Assembly (NCBI GenBank): GCA_024663395.1
Contig: JANFAH010000022.1
Span: 62,001-126,000 of the forward strand
Length of the DNA stretch: 64,000 nucleotides
Source: Pisolithus tinctorius
Taxonomy: Eukaryota; Basidiomycota; Agaricomycetes; Boletales; Pisolithaceae
Direction of reading: 5' to 3'
Both the position numbers and the translations under genes were made by a program. Below the pieces are notes generated by a model. That model saw nothing but the letters and a program-made list of their open reading frames with translations. It did not search any database and was not told the DNA's origin. Positions 44,398 to 56,369 of the stretch are shown piece by piece (within the stretch, counting starts at the first letter, position 1; the number at the start of each line of letters is the position of its first letter).

Positions 44398-46580
44398 ATG
44401 AATTTTAGCATAACTCCCTTTTTATTATTATACACATTTGGAAGCACAAGCGGAGATGTTCTTTCCAACTTGCAAACTGATTGCGACGACCATGGTGCAT
44501 AAGTACAGATTAATTTTAGTGGCTCATGCTCCACATTTGCCTTCTGGTTGACCTCGTATTTGGGTTTGAGGTGGCACGGTTAAACAGGTTCTTATGTAAG
44601 TGCTTCGTCTATGACAATCTAATTTCTGAGGGCTCTGATTGCAATTTAAAGGAGCTTTTGGGCAAGGTCAGTGTGATGGGGCATTGCATTTCATCTCGCT
44701 ACGGGACGTCGTGCAGACTAGTTGGAGCCACACGGTTGCATGTGTGCATATCATGCAGTGGCGTGCACCACTTGTATGTCGACGCCGTTGGTGTCAGCGA
44801 TGGTGGTGCCGTCAGTTAGCAGTTTGTAATACAGGAGTACGCTTTTGAGCGCGTTACCTTGCAGCATGACTTCAGTGATGTGTCGATGTACCCTAGCTAG
44901 GGTTGGGGTTGGTATGCTGCACAAGCTTGCTTCAGGAGTTCGCTGGAACAGTATCCATATCTGAGTTCTCTATTGCGACTTGTCACAACATTTCCTGCGA
45001 AGAGACCCATCACCCCCCCCTTCGCTTGCAGAAGTCAAGTACGATCCCTAAATGATCGGGGTTGATTATCTCTTGACTTCACGACTGGTCCCCGTCGTCC
45101 CGCCCAACCCATTACCACGTTCTACCGCTTGGGCCAGGTCTGTGGTTCTGCATCATTTTGCATCCCACCAATCCTCCACATCGTCAACCAGTGGTGAAAG
45201 AACGTTCTCGGTGCGACCATCATACGTATAATATTGATATCCAACACGAGCTCCCCTTATGGCGATGGTACTTAGGTTGAAAGTAAACCTCGCCACGAAC
45301 CTGGAAGCCTTCGAAGCGTTTGCGGCCCGTTTGCATCGTGCACCTCCGTTACTCCTACATCAATCCTTGCCGCTATGTACTACTTTCCAGGCGAGCCTAG
45401 TGCAAGGCTGGATGTCAGAACTCTGTATAAAGGATCCGCTTTTAAACACCATCCTGGTAACTCTCCAGCGCATGGGGTTGCTGCGACTCCACCCTGCAGT
45501 CGTGGACTGACGAGACGGCCCAAACGTATCCTGCAACGGGCACACCTCTCGACCCCTTTGCAGATCGCGAAAGGGCGGGTGCATGCATTTGGACTTTTGG
45601 AGCACGCACACGTGTCCGCCGATGCAATGCTCTATGGTATGAATCCAATCATTACAAGACCACGTTGGCTTGCGTGTATGCAGCTTGATATAGTTTGTGA
45701 GTTCGCATTTTGCAAAAGTAAAGTGGGGTCCGTGTGCTTTGCACCAATTATTCTTCATCATAGACTCGCTCTTGCGCAGTGAGGACCGTCTTGCTACAAG
45801 GCACCTTCGTGCCAATGGGTACACTCCATATTATTATTTGCGCAGTCAATCCACCCTCAACACGAATTGCATTCAGCAAAGGGCTCGGCGAAAGGCTGGT
45901 CAGACATACAGGTGGGGCTCTTCGTGTAGATGATGTATACTTTTCACGCCAACTGCCCCGACTGCTTGCGGTTATCCTCGTGTGAACGCTGCATCTACTT
46001 GCACGGATGACCACGATATTGGCCCCCAGTGTGACACGATCATCCTCCCGTGACGCGTCCACAAATATGTGGCCTCTCCCTCTGATATCACATCAGGGAA
46101 ATACAGACCTCGTTGTCGAAGCAACTATTGTTACGATCATCTCGAAAGCTTCTGTACACGCCGTTTCCAGAGGTTGATAAATCAAATCATACGTTTCGTG
46201 GTGCTCTCTTCCCCAGGCTCGCAGATACTGTTCAGTACATATCAATACGGAACTCCTCGAGCGGAACAGAAGGCTGAATGAAAGCAATGTGCATATGCAT
46301 AGGCATCATTGAAGACCAGGTCCCTCTCTCTGCACGGTTTGTGCTTCGCAGATACGTATCGTGAATTTCATGCCTTTTCCTGTCAAGTCTTTGCTTCGCT
46401 CACAAATTCCATCGCCGTGCGACATGCTGCTCTCTTCCCTAAGCAAAGTGTGCAGGAAGACCGGCCTAGAATGGGAAAGAGCAATCAGTACATCCACTAC
46501 ATCCATAGACGGTACTACAGGCGAGGCGCTTGCAACCACCCCTTGGGCGATTCTTTCATACTGCTCAAAAGGTTACATTT
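44398..46580. other. Intergenic, no supported gene
   Basis: Downstream of BiP and before the HET2 cassette. Frames of 100-155 codons exist on both strands at 45.36-46.06 kb but show no family features, and they overlap each other. A minus-strand stretch near 44.77-44.88 kb reads GNALKSVLLYYKLLTDGTTI, which looks protein-like but stays isolated. A poly(C) run sits at about 45011-45019. Confidence 0.45.
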
Positions 46581-46584
46581 GCGG

Positions 46585-49036
46585 GTCGACTACATCATTC
46601 GTACTGACATCACCACGTCGTCCATGAGTTGAATATACCCGGACGAAGTTGACAACATACCAATATGTATCCATATTCGCTAGATAGGGAGGGGGCGTGA
46701 AAGCTTGTACTCAGAGCGCTACCTCGGGTATCAATAGTGGGGATGTCCTTGTTCGTATCTGACCACTTGGCTTGCTCTGCAGCACGGGCAGCAAGCAACA
46801 GTTGATGTTTCGATGTGCCTGCTCCTGCATCAAGCATGACCCTGGAACAATACATATTTGACAGTTCATATCGACATCAGATATCAGATGACGTCACGTC
46901 GCCTACCTCTGAAAGTGAGCTTGATTGTCGTCTGGTTCTACATACTTTCGCGACGTCATAATTTGGTAGATTTCATATAAAGCCTGTTGACCACGGTTAT
47001 GATGACGTTCGGATGCGTGATACCACTTACCGCGATATTTCCTTCTCTCTGAATATAACCTACAACCTGGATAGCGTCAAATGACATCTACGGAGACGAG
47101 AGTCGCCTTACCATGGGTAACAATTGGTCCACTTCTGCACAGATCCCACACCAACAAAGCCACAGGATCTATCAATGAACGGACCATGCTGAGTATCAAA
47201 AGGAGTAACAAGTGGATGCTGTCCTTGCCCTTCCCGTGATATCCTCTTCCAGTGCTCGTTGTTCGTCCTCATCCCCTGTCGCATCGAGTTTTGCCTTAAG
47301 CTCCTTTATCTCTTGAACCTTGGAATGGATGTCGAGTTGCCTACATACGGTGTTGAGAACATGCACTACTGAACGTTAATAGGCGCAGTGCTTACCGGTC
47401 GTAATTAATGTGGCTCGTTCGATCTACTAGTTTGGAGCGAGAAGCGCTGGGATATAATAGATTGTGGAAAAAAGGCATTCAGGGTAATAGGTGTACTTAC
47501 GAATGCTCATCTTCAAGGTATGCGTTGGAAAACGTGATGCTGATGTGCTCGTGTAGCTTTTTTATGACCGGAATTAGCACCCGCTCTTTAGTGCCGATCG
47601 CAACACGTACACCAGCACTCAAAGTTTGCGATATGAACTTCAACTCATGTTCCATTTTTTGCTTTTCATCACCATACAGACGCGGCGCTTCATCCCGCGC
47701 GTGAAGAGTTCTGCACCGTCTTTGCAACAGAGGTAATACAGCTCTAAGACGGGGGTCTCGTGCACCATTAGATTTCCAGCTGCGCCGGAACGGGTTACGT
47801 GTCATCGCCCAACTGAATTTCAATGGAGATGCTAGCAAACCATCTGGTACTGCGATGTAAGTGTGCGGACCAACGTACTTGTCGGAAATGGCGAACCTTC
47901 CATGGTGCCTACAGAAACCTCGCTGAAGAGATCGGTTTCTGCAATCGAAGCAAGCCTTTTGAAGAAACTTATCTCGCCGGTCTACACTCATTGGAGGTTG
48001 TGAGCAGGACAAGACAATGAAAATATGAATGCGTACGAAATTCCTCAGATACTCGAGGCCGAATATGTCTGAGAAGAACTTGATCGCTTCTTTCGTCTGT
48101 TTGTTCTGTTGCCATCATGAGGGAATACTTGTGTTTCATATAGTCGTCCGACGCACCGCAGAGTTGTGATAGGCCTCAGTTCCTGTAGGTCGATGCTGCA
48201 GATAATTGGTGAGCACGGAAACCCCGAGCGTGATTAGGGAAGATACCATATTCACTAAAGTGTAAAAGTGCTCCCTACATCCCGAAACATAACATCACTA
48301 ACACTACACAAAGTGATTCCATGGCTCACCGAATACGTTTGAATCGATCCCTTCTCTGTACACAAGGCAGTTCTCTTCGCCAGACTTGTGGGCTGGCGAC
48401 GGCGCATAGCGGAGTCAAAACCCCTGGCTTTGCGGAGTGGTTACCACTATTCGATGCTGGGTCTGAGACCCAAGGACAAAGTGTGAGTAGGGTACAATCG
48501 TTTGCAGAAGACTTACTGTCTTCTGAATCCCTTCGTTCTCCGTCATTATCAGCTTGATAGAAATCTGAGCATTGTACAACCGCTATCACCAAATGTTTGC
48601 CCGCGGCACGGGCAGACAAGGCTTTCAGTAGTAGCACAAGAGGTTTATTGGCAGGAAGCCAGAGGGCCTTTGGTTGGCGCAGCGCCAGGTATTTGTGTTC
48701 GGTATAATATGCCACAGCAAGATCATTCCGACTCTCCAGACGATGCAATAGCTTTTCGTAGCCAGATACGTGGGAGACCACAGGACAATAAGCTGAGTCC
48801 ACGGGGTCGATGCCAAGGGTCCCCATATCCTCAAATATATTGCCGGTGGGTGTGAGAATGCCATTGGAATAGTCGCCATAATCCCCCAGCTATGGTTACA
48901 TCAAGGCCCGACACAAGCATAAGTGTGCATGGCAGGCTCACAGTGATCCCTCGACCAGAACACTCGTCAAGCTGGACTCGCCACCCGTCCAATTTCAGTT
49001 GATATGAATGACGAACTGTGTTCATAAGCCCCGGCA
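46585..49036 (-). other. Region downstream of HET2: probable 3' exons or second gene of the HET cassette
   Basis: Same order as after HET1 and better preserved: GLMNTVRHSYQLKLDGW (48.97-49.03 kb), GDYGDYSNGILTPTGNIFED followed by a 166-codon frame (48.83-48.33 kb) with GYEKLLHRLESRNDLAVAYY, ALRQPKALWLPANKPLVLLL and HLVIAVVQCSDFYQ, then a frame of about 190 codons (48.08-47.50 kb) with FFSDIFGLEYLRNFVRIHIF, an acidic helix IKELKAKLDATGDEDEQ (47.23-47.32 kb), SLIDPVALLVWDLCRS (47.14-47.19 kb) and AGTSKHQLLLAARAAEQAKW (46.75-46.83 kb). Splice signals separate them (GTAAGT after ERRDSEDS). Helical, leucine-rich composition; no known domain is recognised. It is probably the C-terminal half of the HET2 protein. 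Confidence 0.5.
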
Positions 49037-49058
49037 TAGCAAGGCCACCCCAGGCATT

Positions 49059-50909
49059 CTATGGTAATACGAATGGTGAGATACGCACTCCCATAGGCGA
49101 CAAAATACCAACAGATGTAGTTGTCCATTTACTCAGCCCATCACAGCATCCAGGACATTGCTCGACGTCGACCATGACCTTGAAATTGTCCATCTCCCAC
49201 CTACCCCAGACTACACGCGCCGCCCAGAATGATCGAGGAAGGTGGGCATGCTTGATGAAGTGGTCATTGCGGTGGTTATTGCCATGTGCTCGTTCGGGCA
49301 TGTTCCGGGCAATCTCTGCACGCACGTTCCACATTCGAGAATACATTCTCCAGGCAAATTCTGACCAAGGTGTCCAGCTGTCCCCTTGAGTTGCAGAACA
49401 TTCGTCATAGACAACATGCACCCATCCTTGGCCTAGGTGGTATCCGAGACCAACTGCAAAGCGAGATCTAGCATCGTCATTGACATAGACTATAATGATG
49501 AGAGCATCTGTGAGGGATGAAATTCTGAGAGTGTCGCCTGTGAACTCGCGCGGGAAGGTGCCGCAGCGGATGAATCCATGATACGAGGCGTTCGCGTCAT
49601 CAAGTGTAAATTCACGACACGTCTCGTTGGCGTCTTGATGATGATTAAGATGGAGTGTCTTGAATTCCGGGGAGGTCGCGTGCATGTCTGAAAAGTCAAT
49701 TGCAGTCCTGTCAAAGCTAGATCCAGAAGACACCAAATCGATGGTGACCAGCCCACCCCAGCCATAAATACATGCTAATATAATCCTGAAATGAGATGGA
49801 GAGTCAAGAGAGGGGATGACAGGCAGCCACACTTGGATACCCGCATTGCTAACAGTGAACGTCTGAAACCGCTGGGAGTGCACAGCGTCACGCAATGCCG
49901 CGAGCTTCCTTCGACGTGCCCGTCTGTTGCTTCCGAAGACGTCGATGTATCGTGGGTCGCCCAAATCATTTTCTTTGATGTACTGGAATATTAGTTTGTC
50001 AACATATTCGCGGGGTTCCAACTTTCTGATGCGCCCGCAGCCCCGGAAGTCGCGTGGATCCTCTGCCAGGACACTGCCAGGCCGTGGCGTTGGTGAATAC
50101 CATGCGAATATGCTGTGATCGTTAGATACACGAATGATTTCCAACTGAAGCCTCTGAAATGCTTTCTCGCCCTCGCCATACAACATTGGCATGTTCACCC
50201 CGAACAACCCCATAAGAGAATACGCCCGGTCTTCCACACGCGTCGTTTTCCGGTCGGCGGCCCAGGACATAATCTGTGCGACGCTGAGGCGCTTCGCAGC
50301 CAGGCCATCCCTCAAAACTTCGCATGGAATTCCCGTGATGTTCTGCAACGTGGGTGCAAAACGTTGTTTGCTACCGATCGGCGCCCAGTCTTTGTTAAAG
50401 AATGCTACTTGCTTCGGTGCGATGAGTTCTTGTAGTGTCCAGCCTCGCATGAACCACTCCGGCCAACCGTTGGACTCGCCAAACTTGTCGTTGTCTCGTT
50501 CGGTGGGGAAGACAGATGCGTCGACATCATTGAGGTGAGCATAGCACACCTGTGCATTTCGGTACCACCGACACATCGAATTAATGGCTTCCGACAGTTC
50601 CGAACTGCTCCGCTTGTCGATGCAGCAGGTATCGACCCACAACCACTTGTAGCCGTCCTTCGTGACTTGCTCGCAACTCTTGATGATCTTCTGGTAGCCG
50701 TAGCGCCGCCTGATTTCTTCCCTCTGCTGTTCCTCCATCTCCATCAACCCAATCATCTCTTCATAACTAACCTCGGCTCCCCAGCGATGTGACAGTATGG
50801 CATAGCTTGTGGTGTTGTCATCAAGTTCCTTCATGATGTCAGGTTTGTGTCCTGCTTGTTGAATGCCTTTGTCTCTATCGAGCACAGCTTCTACATTCAA
50901 TAGCTTCAT
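49059..50909 (-). CDS. HET-domain protein HET2, uninterrupted
   Basis: The frame is open to an upstream ATG at 50963, but MKLLNVE at 50909 matches the usual M-(R/K)-L-L-N start of this family and the HET1 start, so 50909 is preferred (616 residues to the stop). HET domain: YAILSHRWGAEVSYEEM, YGYQKIIKSCEQVTKDGYKW, DTCCIDKRSSSELSEAINSM, then YRNAQVCYAHLNDV and WFMRGWTLQELIAP. A linker SWAADRKTTRVEDRAYSLMG and LYGEGEKAFQRLQLEII follow, as in HET-E-like proteins, then a less conserved region ending near KWTTTS. A donor there (GTTGG..) and the downstream coding block suggest the true protein continues by splicing. HET domains trigger incompatibility cell death in ascomycetes; the role here is unproven. 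It is about 65-70% identical to HET1 by eye. Confidence 0.9.
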   Translation of the reverse strand: MKLLNVEAVLDRDKGIQQAGHKPDIMKELDDNTTSYAILSHRWGAEVSYEEMIGLMEMEEQQREEIRRRYGYQKIIKSCEQVTKDGYKWLWVDTCCIDKRSSSELSEAINSMCRWYRNAQVCYAHLNDVDASVFPTERDNDKFGESNGWPEWFMRGWTLQELIAPKQVAFFNKDWAPIGSKQRFAPTLQNITGIPCEVLRDGLAAKRLSVAQIMSWAADRKTTRVEDRAYSLMGLFGVNMPMLYGEGEKAFQRLQLEIIRVSNDHSIFAWYSPTPRPGSVLAEDPRDFRGCGRIRKLEPREYVDKLIFQYIKENDLGDPRYIDVFGSNRRARRRKLAALRDAVHSQRFQTFTVSNAGIQVWLPVIPSLDSPSHFRIILACIYGWGGLVTIDLVSSGSSFDRTAIDFSDMHATSPEFKTLHLNHHQDANETCREFTLDDANASYHGFIRCGTFPREFTGDTLRISSLTDALIIIVYVNDDARSRFAVGLGYHLGQGWVHVVYDECSATQGDSWTPWSEFAWRMYSRMWNVRAEIARNMPERAHGNNHRNDHFIKHAHLPRSFWAARVVWGRWEMDNFKVMVDVEQCPGCCDGLSKWTTTSVGILSPMGVRISPFVLP

Positions 50910-51388
50910 CTTCCTCAAAAGTGAATGCAAGGTTGAGTGCCTCGTGAACTGATTGTAGGTCATGACACGTACTGTCTAGGTATCTCAGGATATGAGATAT
51001 TGTTTTAGATGATTAACCGTAGCACCAAGACAAACAGGGTGATGTCTGGTGATGAGGGAACAATTGTCTTCCGTCGAGTCTTTTGGGGGAGACTACTTCA
51101 AGGCGATACGCGGAAGTCATCGCCAGTCTCAAAGTATCCAGTGGCTGTACGGAAAAAGTATTCTTTATAGCGGGGACAAAAATTGTGCAAATGTGTTCCC
51201 GCAATCCACAAAGAACTTGAGACGTGAATGTAGATTACGGATACTCAGCGCGAGGACGAAACGGCCGTATACTGCACAAAGGGGTGCTCCTTCAACTGAT
51301 GATGATGATCTGCTGTTCGGTGAACACTCCAGAGGTTTAACCACGAAATTTAATGGTGGTAAATTAACAAATCGGTATAACGAATATC

Positions 51389-53909
51389 CTATTTAGTTTC
51401 AACCTCCACGTCGCGGGTCTTCTCCGCATCCTTTTCCGAGGCAGTACGGGTCGCAGGGAACGCACCCCCACAATCGTAGGGCGCACCTGTCGGAGAAGGT
51501 GCATCGTCTGCAGAAATAAGTTTCTCGACGTACGTCTCTCGTGCGGGGAACGCGACGGAGGTGATGTAGTACACCACAGACGCGACGACAAACTATATAT
51601 ATTTACAAGGGGTAGCAGTCAGCGAAAACGATTAATTCCAACGCGGACTGGCCACGGGAGGTGGGGAAATGGGAAACTGTAAGCGGAAGAAACTTACCCC
51701 GTACATCCACGCAATATCGAACAAGTGAGTCGCATTTCCGATTCGAACAGCTGGATTGATAGAGTTGATCAAGCCAGGCATCGTCGGGCCCACGGTGACA
51801 AGTATAGCGAGGACAGCGCGCCAGTTCTGGGGTAGAGGGGTCAGATGTCGTCCGCGAGAGTGAGTATCCGGAAGGGAAACTTACGAATCCATGGGTGTAG
51901 CGATATCTGCCGTTGGGGTTGTACATGGCAGGAACGTCGACCTTACCTTTGTGGACGAGCCAGAACTGATGTGCGTATAGCATACGAAGAAACGCGATCA
52001 ATCGTGGGGGTTACCAAAATGATGAGAAATGCCCGTCCAAGAGGGAAAACGTACATCTGTGATCATAATTCCTGCAAAAGGACCAAGGAAGATCGTGTAC
52101 CCGTTCATAAAGCTCAAAAATCCCTGTGCACTGTGCAACAAAAAAAGTGGTGCAGGGGAGATCGGTTCCATTTTCCTTCGGAAAAGCGGGTCCCAGATGA
52201 TCTTACCTAGCCAATATTTCCCATGGACAAAGTGCCCATCCACCGATGAAGGCACAGATAACCTGACCTCGCCGGATATTGATGTACTTTCATGTGCATC
52301 CTCCTATGTAAGTATCCTTGCAACACGACATGTGCATCGCTGCAGACGCACTAACCTTGGGCATCAACACCGTCATATCATTCCCGGCACTTAAAGAGTT
52401 GGCGCTGATATTCGTTCCGATAGTAGCGATTACGAACACCAGAGAAGCAAAAAAGGCGGCAGCGCGGTTGTCCCACCGATCGATGAGCAGAAGTGGGTCC
52501 CAAAGGACTTCTCCGTAGAGCTGGATACCGGCACTCGTGACGGCAATGCCTGCGAAACTGCAGAGGGTGAATACGATGGGTATGACCAGAGGCTGTACGA
52601 ATTGGCTGGAGGCACATGAAAATGGGTTACTTCTTTAGGAGTGTGAGTCGGATCAAAAACGCTTACGCCTGCTCGTTCCTGGCGTAGCGCTGGATATTCG
52701 TTCCCGGGCATCAGAGGACTCATGGACACAAAACTACATTGAAGTAAACTCACAGTAAAATCAGGTATATTCACGGAGAGAGTCGCATACGCGCCTAGGG
52801 CACTGTTCATAGCACTCAACCATGTCCAAGTGAGTTGGCTACCCGATATCGTGGCATGTTGGGCGAAGAGCCCTGTCGAGGGCGGGACACGTACGAATGC
52901 CCAGATTACCATTGCCAACCATGCAATGGGGACGACGATGCCCTTGACAAGAAATAACCATCTAATCTGGTGTGGTGAAAGGAGCATAAAGGGAAACTGG
53001 ATAAGCCAATAGAGTAGATAGCATAGAAGACCTAGCAAAAGTGCATTGGATGAGCATCGGACAAGCAACAAAATGGTATTGAGCAAGACATCTGTACCAG
53101 AACTGCTTATGTTTGCGTTGGCAGGGAGATGGTTCGGGAGCCTCGCTATAGATGGCCAGATCGCTTTGAGCACCTACGCAACAGTTGTTCCGATGAAAGC
53201 AGTAGTATATCATCTTGATGTACTTACTTGGTATATGGCTTGCGAACCACTGTAGGTCTTAATTTAACGATGAGCTGGTTGTCAACTCAAAACGTGAATG
53301 CCGTAGACCCGTACCTGAATGGCGAACCAGAACATAGAGAGAATAATACGACTAAATACCGTGAAATAACTAAACCAGAAGCCAAATGACGACCGGTTCA
53401 AAACCGGGAATGCGACGTGTAATCGAGCACCGATAGTGCCCGTCATAACCATGACCACGGATATGACAGCGTACCCGGCAGCAATGCATGGTAATGCCTG
53501 ACGCCTTTCGCCAGCGGGTAAGTGTTCTGCGTCGGATTTTGCACACAGGAAAGAAGGGGACGAACCAAGAGAGACCAATGGCTAACATCGAACCCGCTAG
53601 CTCCCAGACGGCCAAGTTTGTAGCATCCGAGACCCAGTATGTAACCTTGAAAGGGGCTGTAAAGCCCACTGTGATGGGAAAATAAAAATCCGACGCACGT
53701 AGTTCCATGCCCTTGGGTGTTATTCTTGCATGAGCCAGGGAGACAACATTGACGGGACCGTTAACCACTCACGTCCATGTGCGTAGATGAAGAGGAACTG
53801 GGTCCATATCTTTGTTACTCCAGCCATGGTTGGCGAACGTCGTCTTCTCGGGCTCGAGGGCCCATGTTGACGGTCGAAGGAAGTCGAGTGGACCCATGAG
53901 CCTGACCAT
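51389..53909 (-). CDS. NCS1-family permease (uracil/uridine/allantoin type)
   Basis: About ten short exons on the minus strand encode a roughly 12-TM proton-coupled nucleobase or related transporter of the plasma membrane. It starts MVRLMGPLDFLRPS, then KTTFANHGWSNKDMDPVPL (the NCS1 entry motif), YWVSDATNLAVWELAGSML, RLHVAFPVLNRSSFGFWFSY, IRWLFLVKGIVVPIAWL, SLSAGNDMTVLMPKYINIRR, GWALCPWEILASAQGFLSF with NGYTIFLGPFAGIMITDFWL, then WRAVLAILVTVGPTMPGLIN. The C-terminus is hydrophilic. A 13-nt exon (53699-53711) supplies AWNY in the first membrane helix. The motifs fit the Fur4/Dal4/Fui1 branch. Substrate cannot be told from sequence reading. The gene faces away from HET2. Confidence 0.9.
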
Positions 53910-54298
53910 GATACGGAGAAACGGACGTTCCGGGGCACTCGGAAATCCCTTGTAGCGTACTTACGCAGTTTCTCCGTTACATATGTATCTCGGCAACCTC
54001 TTCGGCTCGAGATAAGCTAGACAGTAATAGCGACATGCAAGCTAATGCTGTGGGTCAAAGAAGCAAGTACGAGGTCACCAGCCATTGGTTCGATAGCTGC
54101 GGGCGTCCCGCCGACGACCGTCTTTAGCAATTCGAGACGAGCTATAAACAGTCCGATCACGCGATCCTGCATCGTACAGAACCTTGCACTGTGATATAAA
54201 ATCCTACATCTACTCTTGCGTTTCGTTTGTGTTTCTTGTTTCTACGGGACGAGAAAAAAATACAATAAAGCTGGAATAACAATTGCCGTAGGAATGTC

Positions 54299-55270
54299 TC
54301 AAATGCGCTTCCCTGCAGCGGCTGCTTTCTTCTTTGCCTCTATTTCAGCTGCCTTGGCTGCAAAATGTACAAGTGTGGTTTAATACTATCTTTTTCGTGT
54401 CAAGTGGGAGCAAATAATGGTCTCACCTTCAGCCTCAGCCTTGCGCTTTGCCTGAGCAGCCTCTCGTTCTTCTCTGATCTTCTGGAGACGAGTGAGGTCC
54501 GCCTTCGCCTCGGCAGTCTTGCCAGCGGCATGGAGCTGGTACATGTGTCAAACCGCGTTGCTATTAACCATAATAGCCAGTCATACCTTCCAATACCGGT
54601 CCTTGGCTTCCTGTTTCTCCTTGACCTCCCTACATCGCCACTGAGAACCGAGCCGCAGATTATATATCATAGTCTGATGCGTACCTCTCTCTACGAGTGA
54701 GCTGCTGAGAGGCACCAATGTCCGATATATTAAGCTTCCTTTGGACGTGGTTTGGATTGATAAGGTCAGGATCTTCTTCCTCGTCCGCATCTTGTTTCTG
54801 TTGTTTCTTGAGCTTTTCTTGGGCTTTCAGAGCGCGCCTCTCCTCGCGACTGAGTTGCTGTTGTGGAATGCTTGACCCTCCTTGTTCATCTCCTGCTCCA
54901 TCTTCCTCTTCGTCCTCTTCATCTTCCTCAGACGACGCCTCTTCATCCTCATCTTCATCCTCATCGGAATCATCATCATGTTCGTCCAAATCTCTCCTCT
55001 TTTTCCTAGGAGAATTTAAAAATTATGAGCAAAGAGTGTGGCGGGAGTGCACCGATAGGAAGTAGCCGCACCAATCGTCTGTCGAGACAGTGGTCCCGTC
55101 TCCGTTTAGATGCTTACTAGAGGCGGTGTGGACAACACGATCAGACAAGCGCCGGGTGACGGGAAAGGGAGGACGACCACGGTGAAAGCTCACCTGAAGT
55201 TCCTCCCCCCACCACGCCTGTAACCCTTGAATTTGCCTGTCCCATCGGTGATCAGCGCGTGTCTCGACAT
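54299..55270 (-). CDS. 28-kDa heat- and acid-stable phosphoprotein (PDAP1/PP28 family)
   Basis: Exon 1 is 55194-55270 (MSRHALITDGTGKFKGYRRG then GGRNF) and exon 2 is 54685-55005, holding a long acidic tract (DSDEDEDEDEEASSEEDEED), LINPNHVQRKLNISDIG and SQQLTRRE. Shorter exons then give REVKEKQEAKDRYWK, LHAAGKTAEAKADLTRLQKI and a charged Ala/Lys/Glu helix ending AAAAGKRI. The order acidic tract, N-P-N-x-V, L-S/T-R-R-E-R, Y-x-K-L/M-H-x-x-G-K-T-x-x-A-x-x-D-L-x-R-L is that of PDAP1. The animal protein is an abundant phosphoprotein linked to RNA and growth-factor binding; the fungal role is unclear. The exon 2/3 junction is uncertain by a few codons. Its start lies 201 nt from that of the divergent NDUFA6 gene. 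Confidence 0.85.
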
Positions 55271-55471
55271 GTAGCGATTTATGGTGCGATGTAGTGTTTA
55301 CCACTATCAGCAGAATACCTTACCTGTTCCTCTGACCATATTTTCTGCACTGAAATTCGATGAGATGTTGAACGAGAAACGAAGGGCCTCCTCCAGTTAT
55401 CTCTCGCTTGGAGGTGATTATGTCAGCAGCTCTAAGTTACTCCCGGCGACGGCCATTCCACTCAACGCCAA

Positions 55472-56013
55472 ATGACGACCATCCCCTCCCGTCTCGCGCA
55501 AGTAACACGCATATCAAGCAACCCGGCCGAGGCACGTACTCGAGTCATCGACTTGTACAGAGCCTGGGTTCGCGCGGTGAGTGCAAATGCATGGACACGG
55601 ATTCTCCCGTCTTGACCAACTTTCTGTATCACACACTGCACGCAAACATCTCAATCTAGGCCCCAGAAATTGTCGAACTTTACGCGCTCCCCGTTACACC
55701 CGCATACGTCCGACACTGCATCCGCCAAAAGTTCGAGGCCAATCGGCACGTCACGGACCAGCGAGCTATCGAGGTCCTCCTGCTCAAGGGCAGACAAGAC
55801 CTCCAGGAGACACTGAATATCTGGAAACAGCCGGATCATGTAATGGGGATACTCTTGCAACCCAACGAGAGACCACAAAGGTCGTTCTTGCAGAAGTTCT
55901 ATGAAGGTAAATAACTCGCGAGGTTTTCCCTATTGGATCCAAGTTTCTGATGGTTTATTTAAATAGGAAGGGACGAGGATGCTGTCCGACCTGCCGCATC
56001 AGGAGTTGTGTAG
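55472..56013 (+). CDS. NDUFA6: Complex I accessory subunit NDUFA6 (B14), LYR protein
   Basis: Exons 55472-55576, 55660-55906 and 55967-56013 sum to 399 nt (132 residues), normal size. It starts MTTIPSRLAQVTRISSNP, and the tripeptide LYR follows in VIDLYRAWVRAAPEIV. Then YVRHCIRQKFEANRHVTDQR, LLLKGRQDLQETLNIWKQPD and HVMGILL match the family's phenylalanine/Lys-Gly and W-K-Q-x-x-H-V-M signature. This LYR-motif subunit binds acyl carrier protein at the matrix arm of NADH:ubiquinone oxidoreductase and is needed for activity. The gene probably shares a bidirectional promoter with the PDAP1-like gene. Confidence 0.93.
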
Positions 56014-56369
56014 ACTTGGCGGAGGACTGTTACTTTCCAACTTACCCACCGTGTTGCATCCCTGATAATGAAGCGGTATATCCTGGAAGCGGCCCTTCTT
56101 GAGTTCCTTTTTCTCGCGTCGTGATATTACCAAGTACCTAAGAAGGTAGGGGGGCTATCATATATGAACGTTCAACAGTTAGCGCGTGCAACCTCGGCAT
56201 GAATCTGCAGGTTTAGCCGCTACAATACATATCACACCAATCATATTGGTACTCCTTTCATGCCTACGAAAGGATTGTCCCGGCCCACAGGTAGAGTAAG
56301 TATGTCAATGTCAAGTATAGCGTAGGTCACTAGTCATTGATCCAAGTGCACGGCAAATGGTTCAGACAT

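Noticed and set aside
45360..46062. Minus-strand ORFs of 154 and 104 codons as genes
   Set aside because: Composition is random-looking, they overlap plus-strand ORFs of similar size, and no splice-linked exons or motifs were found.
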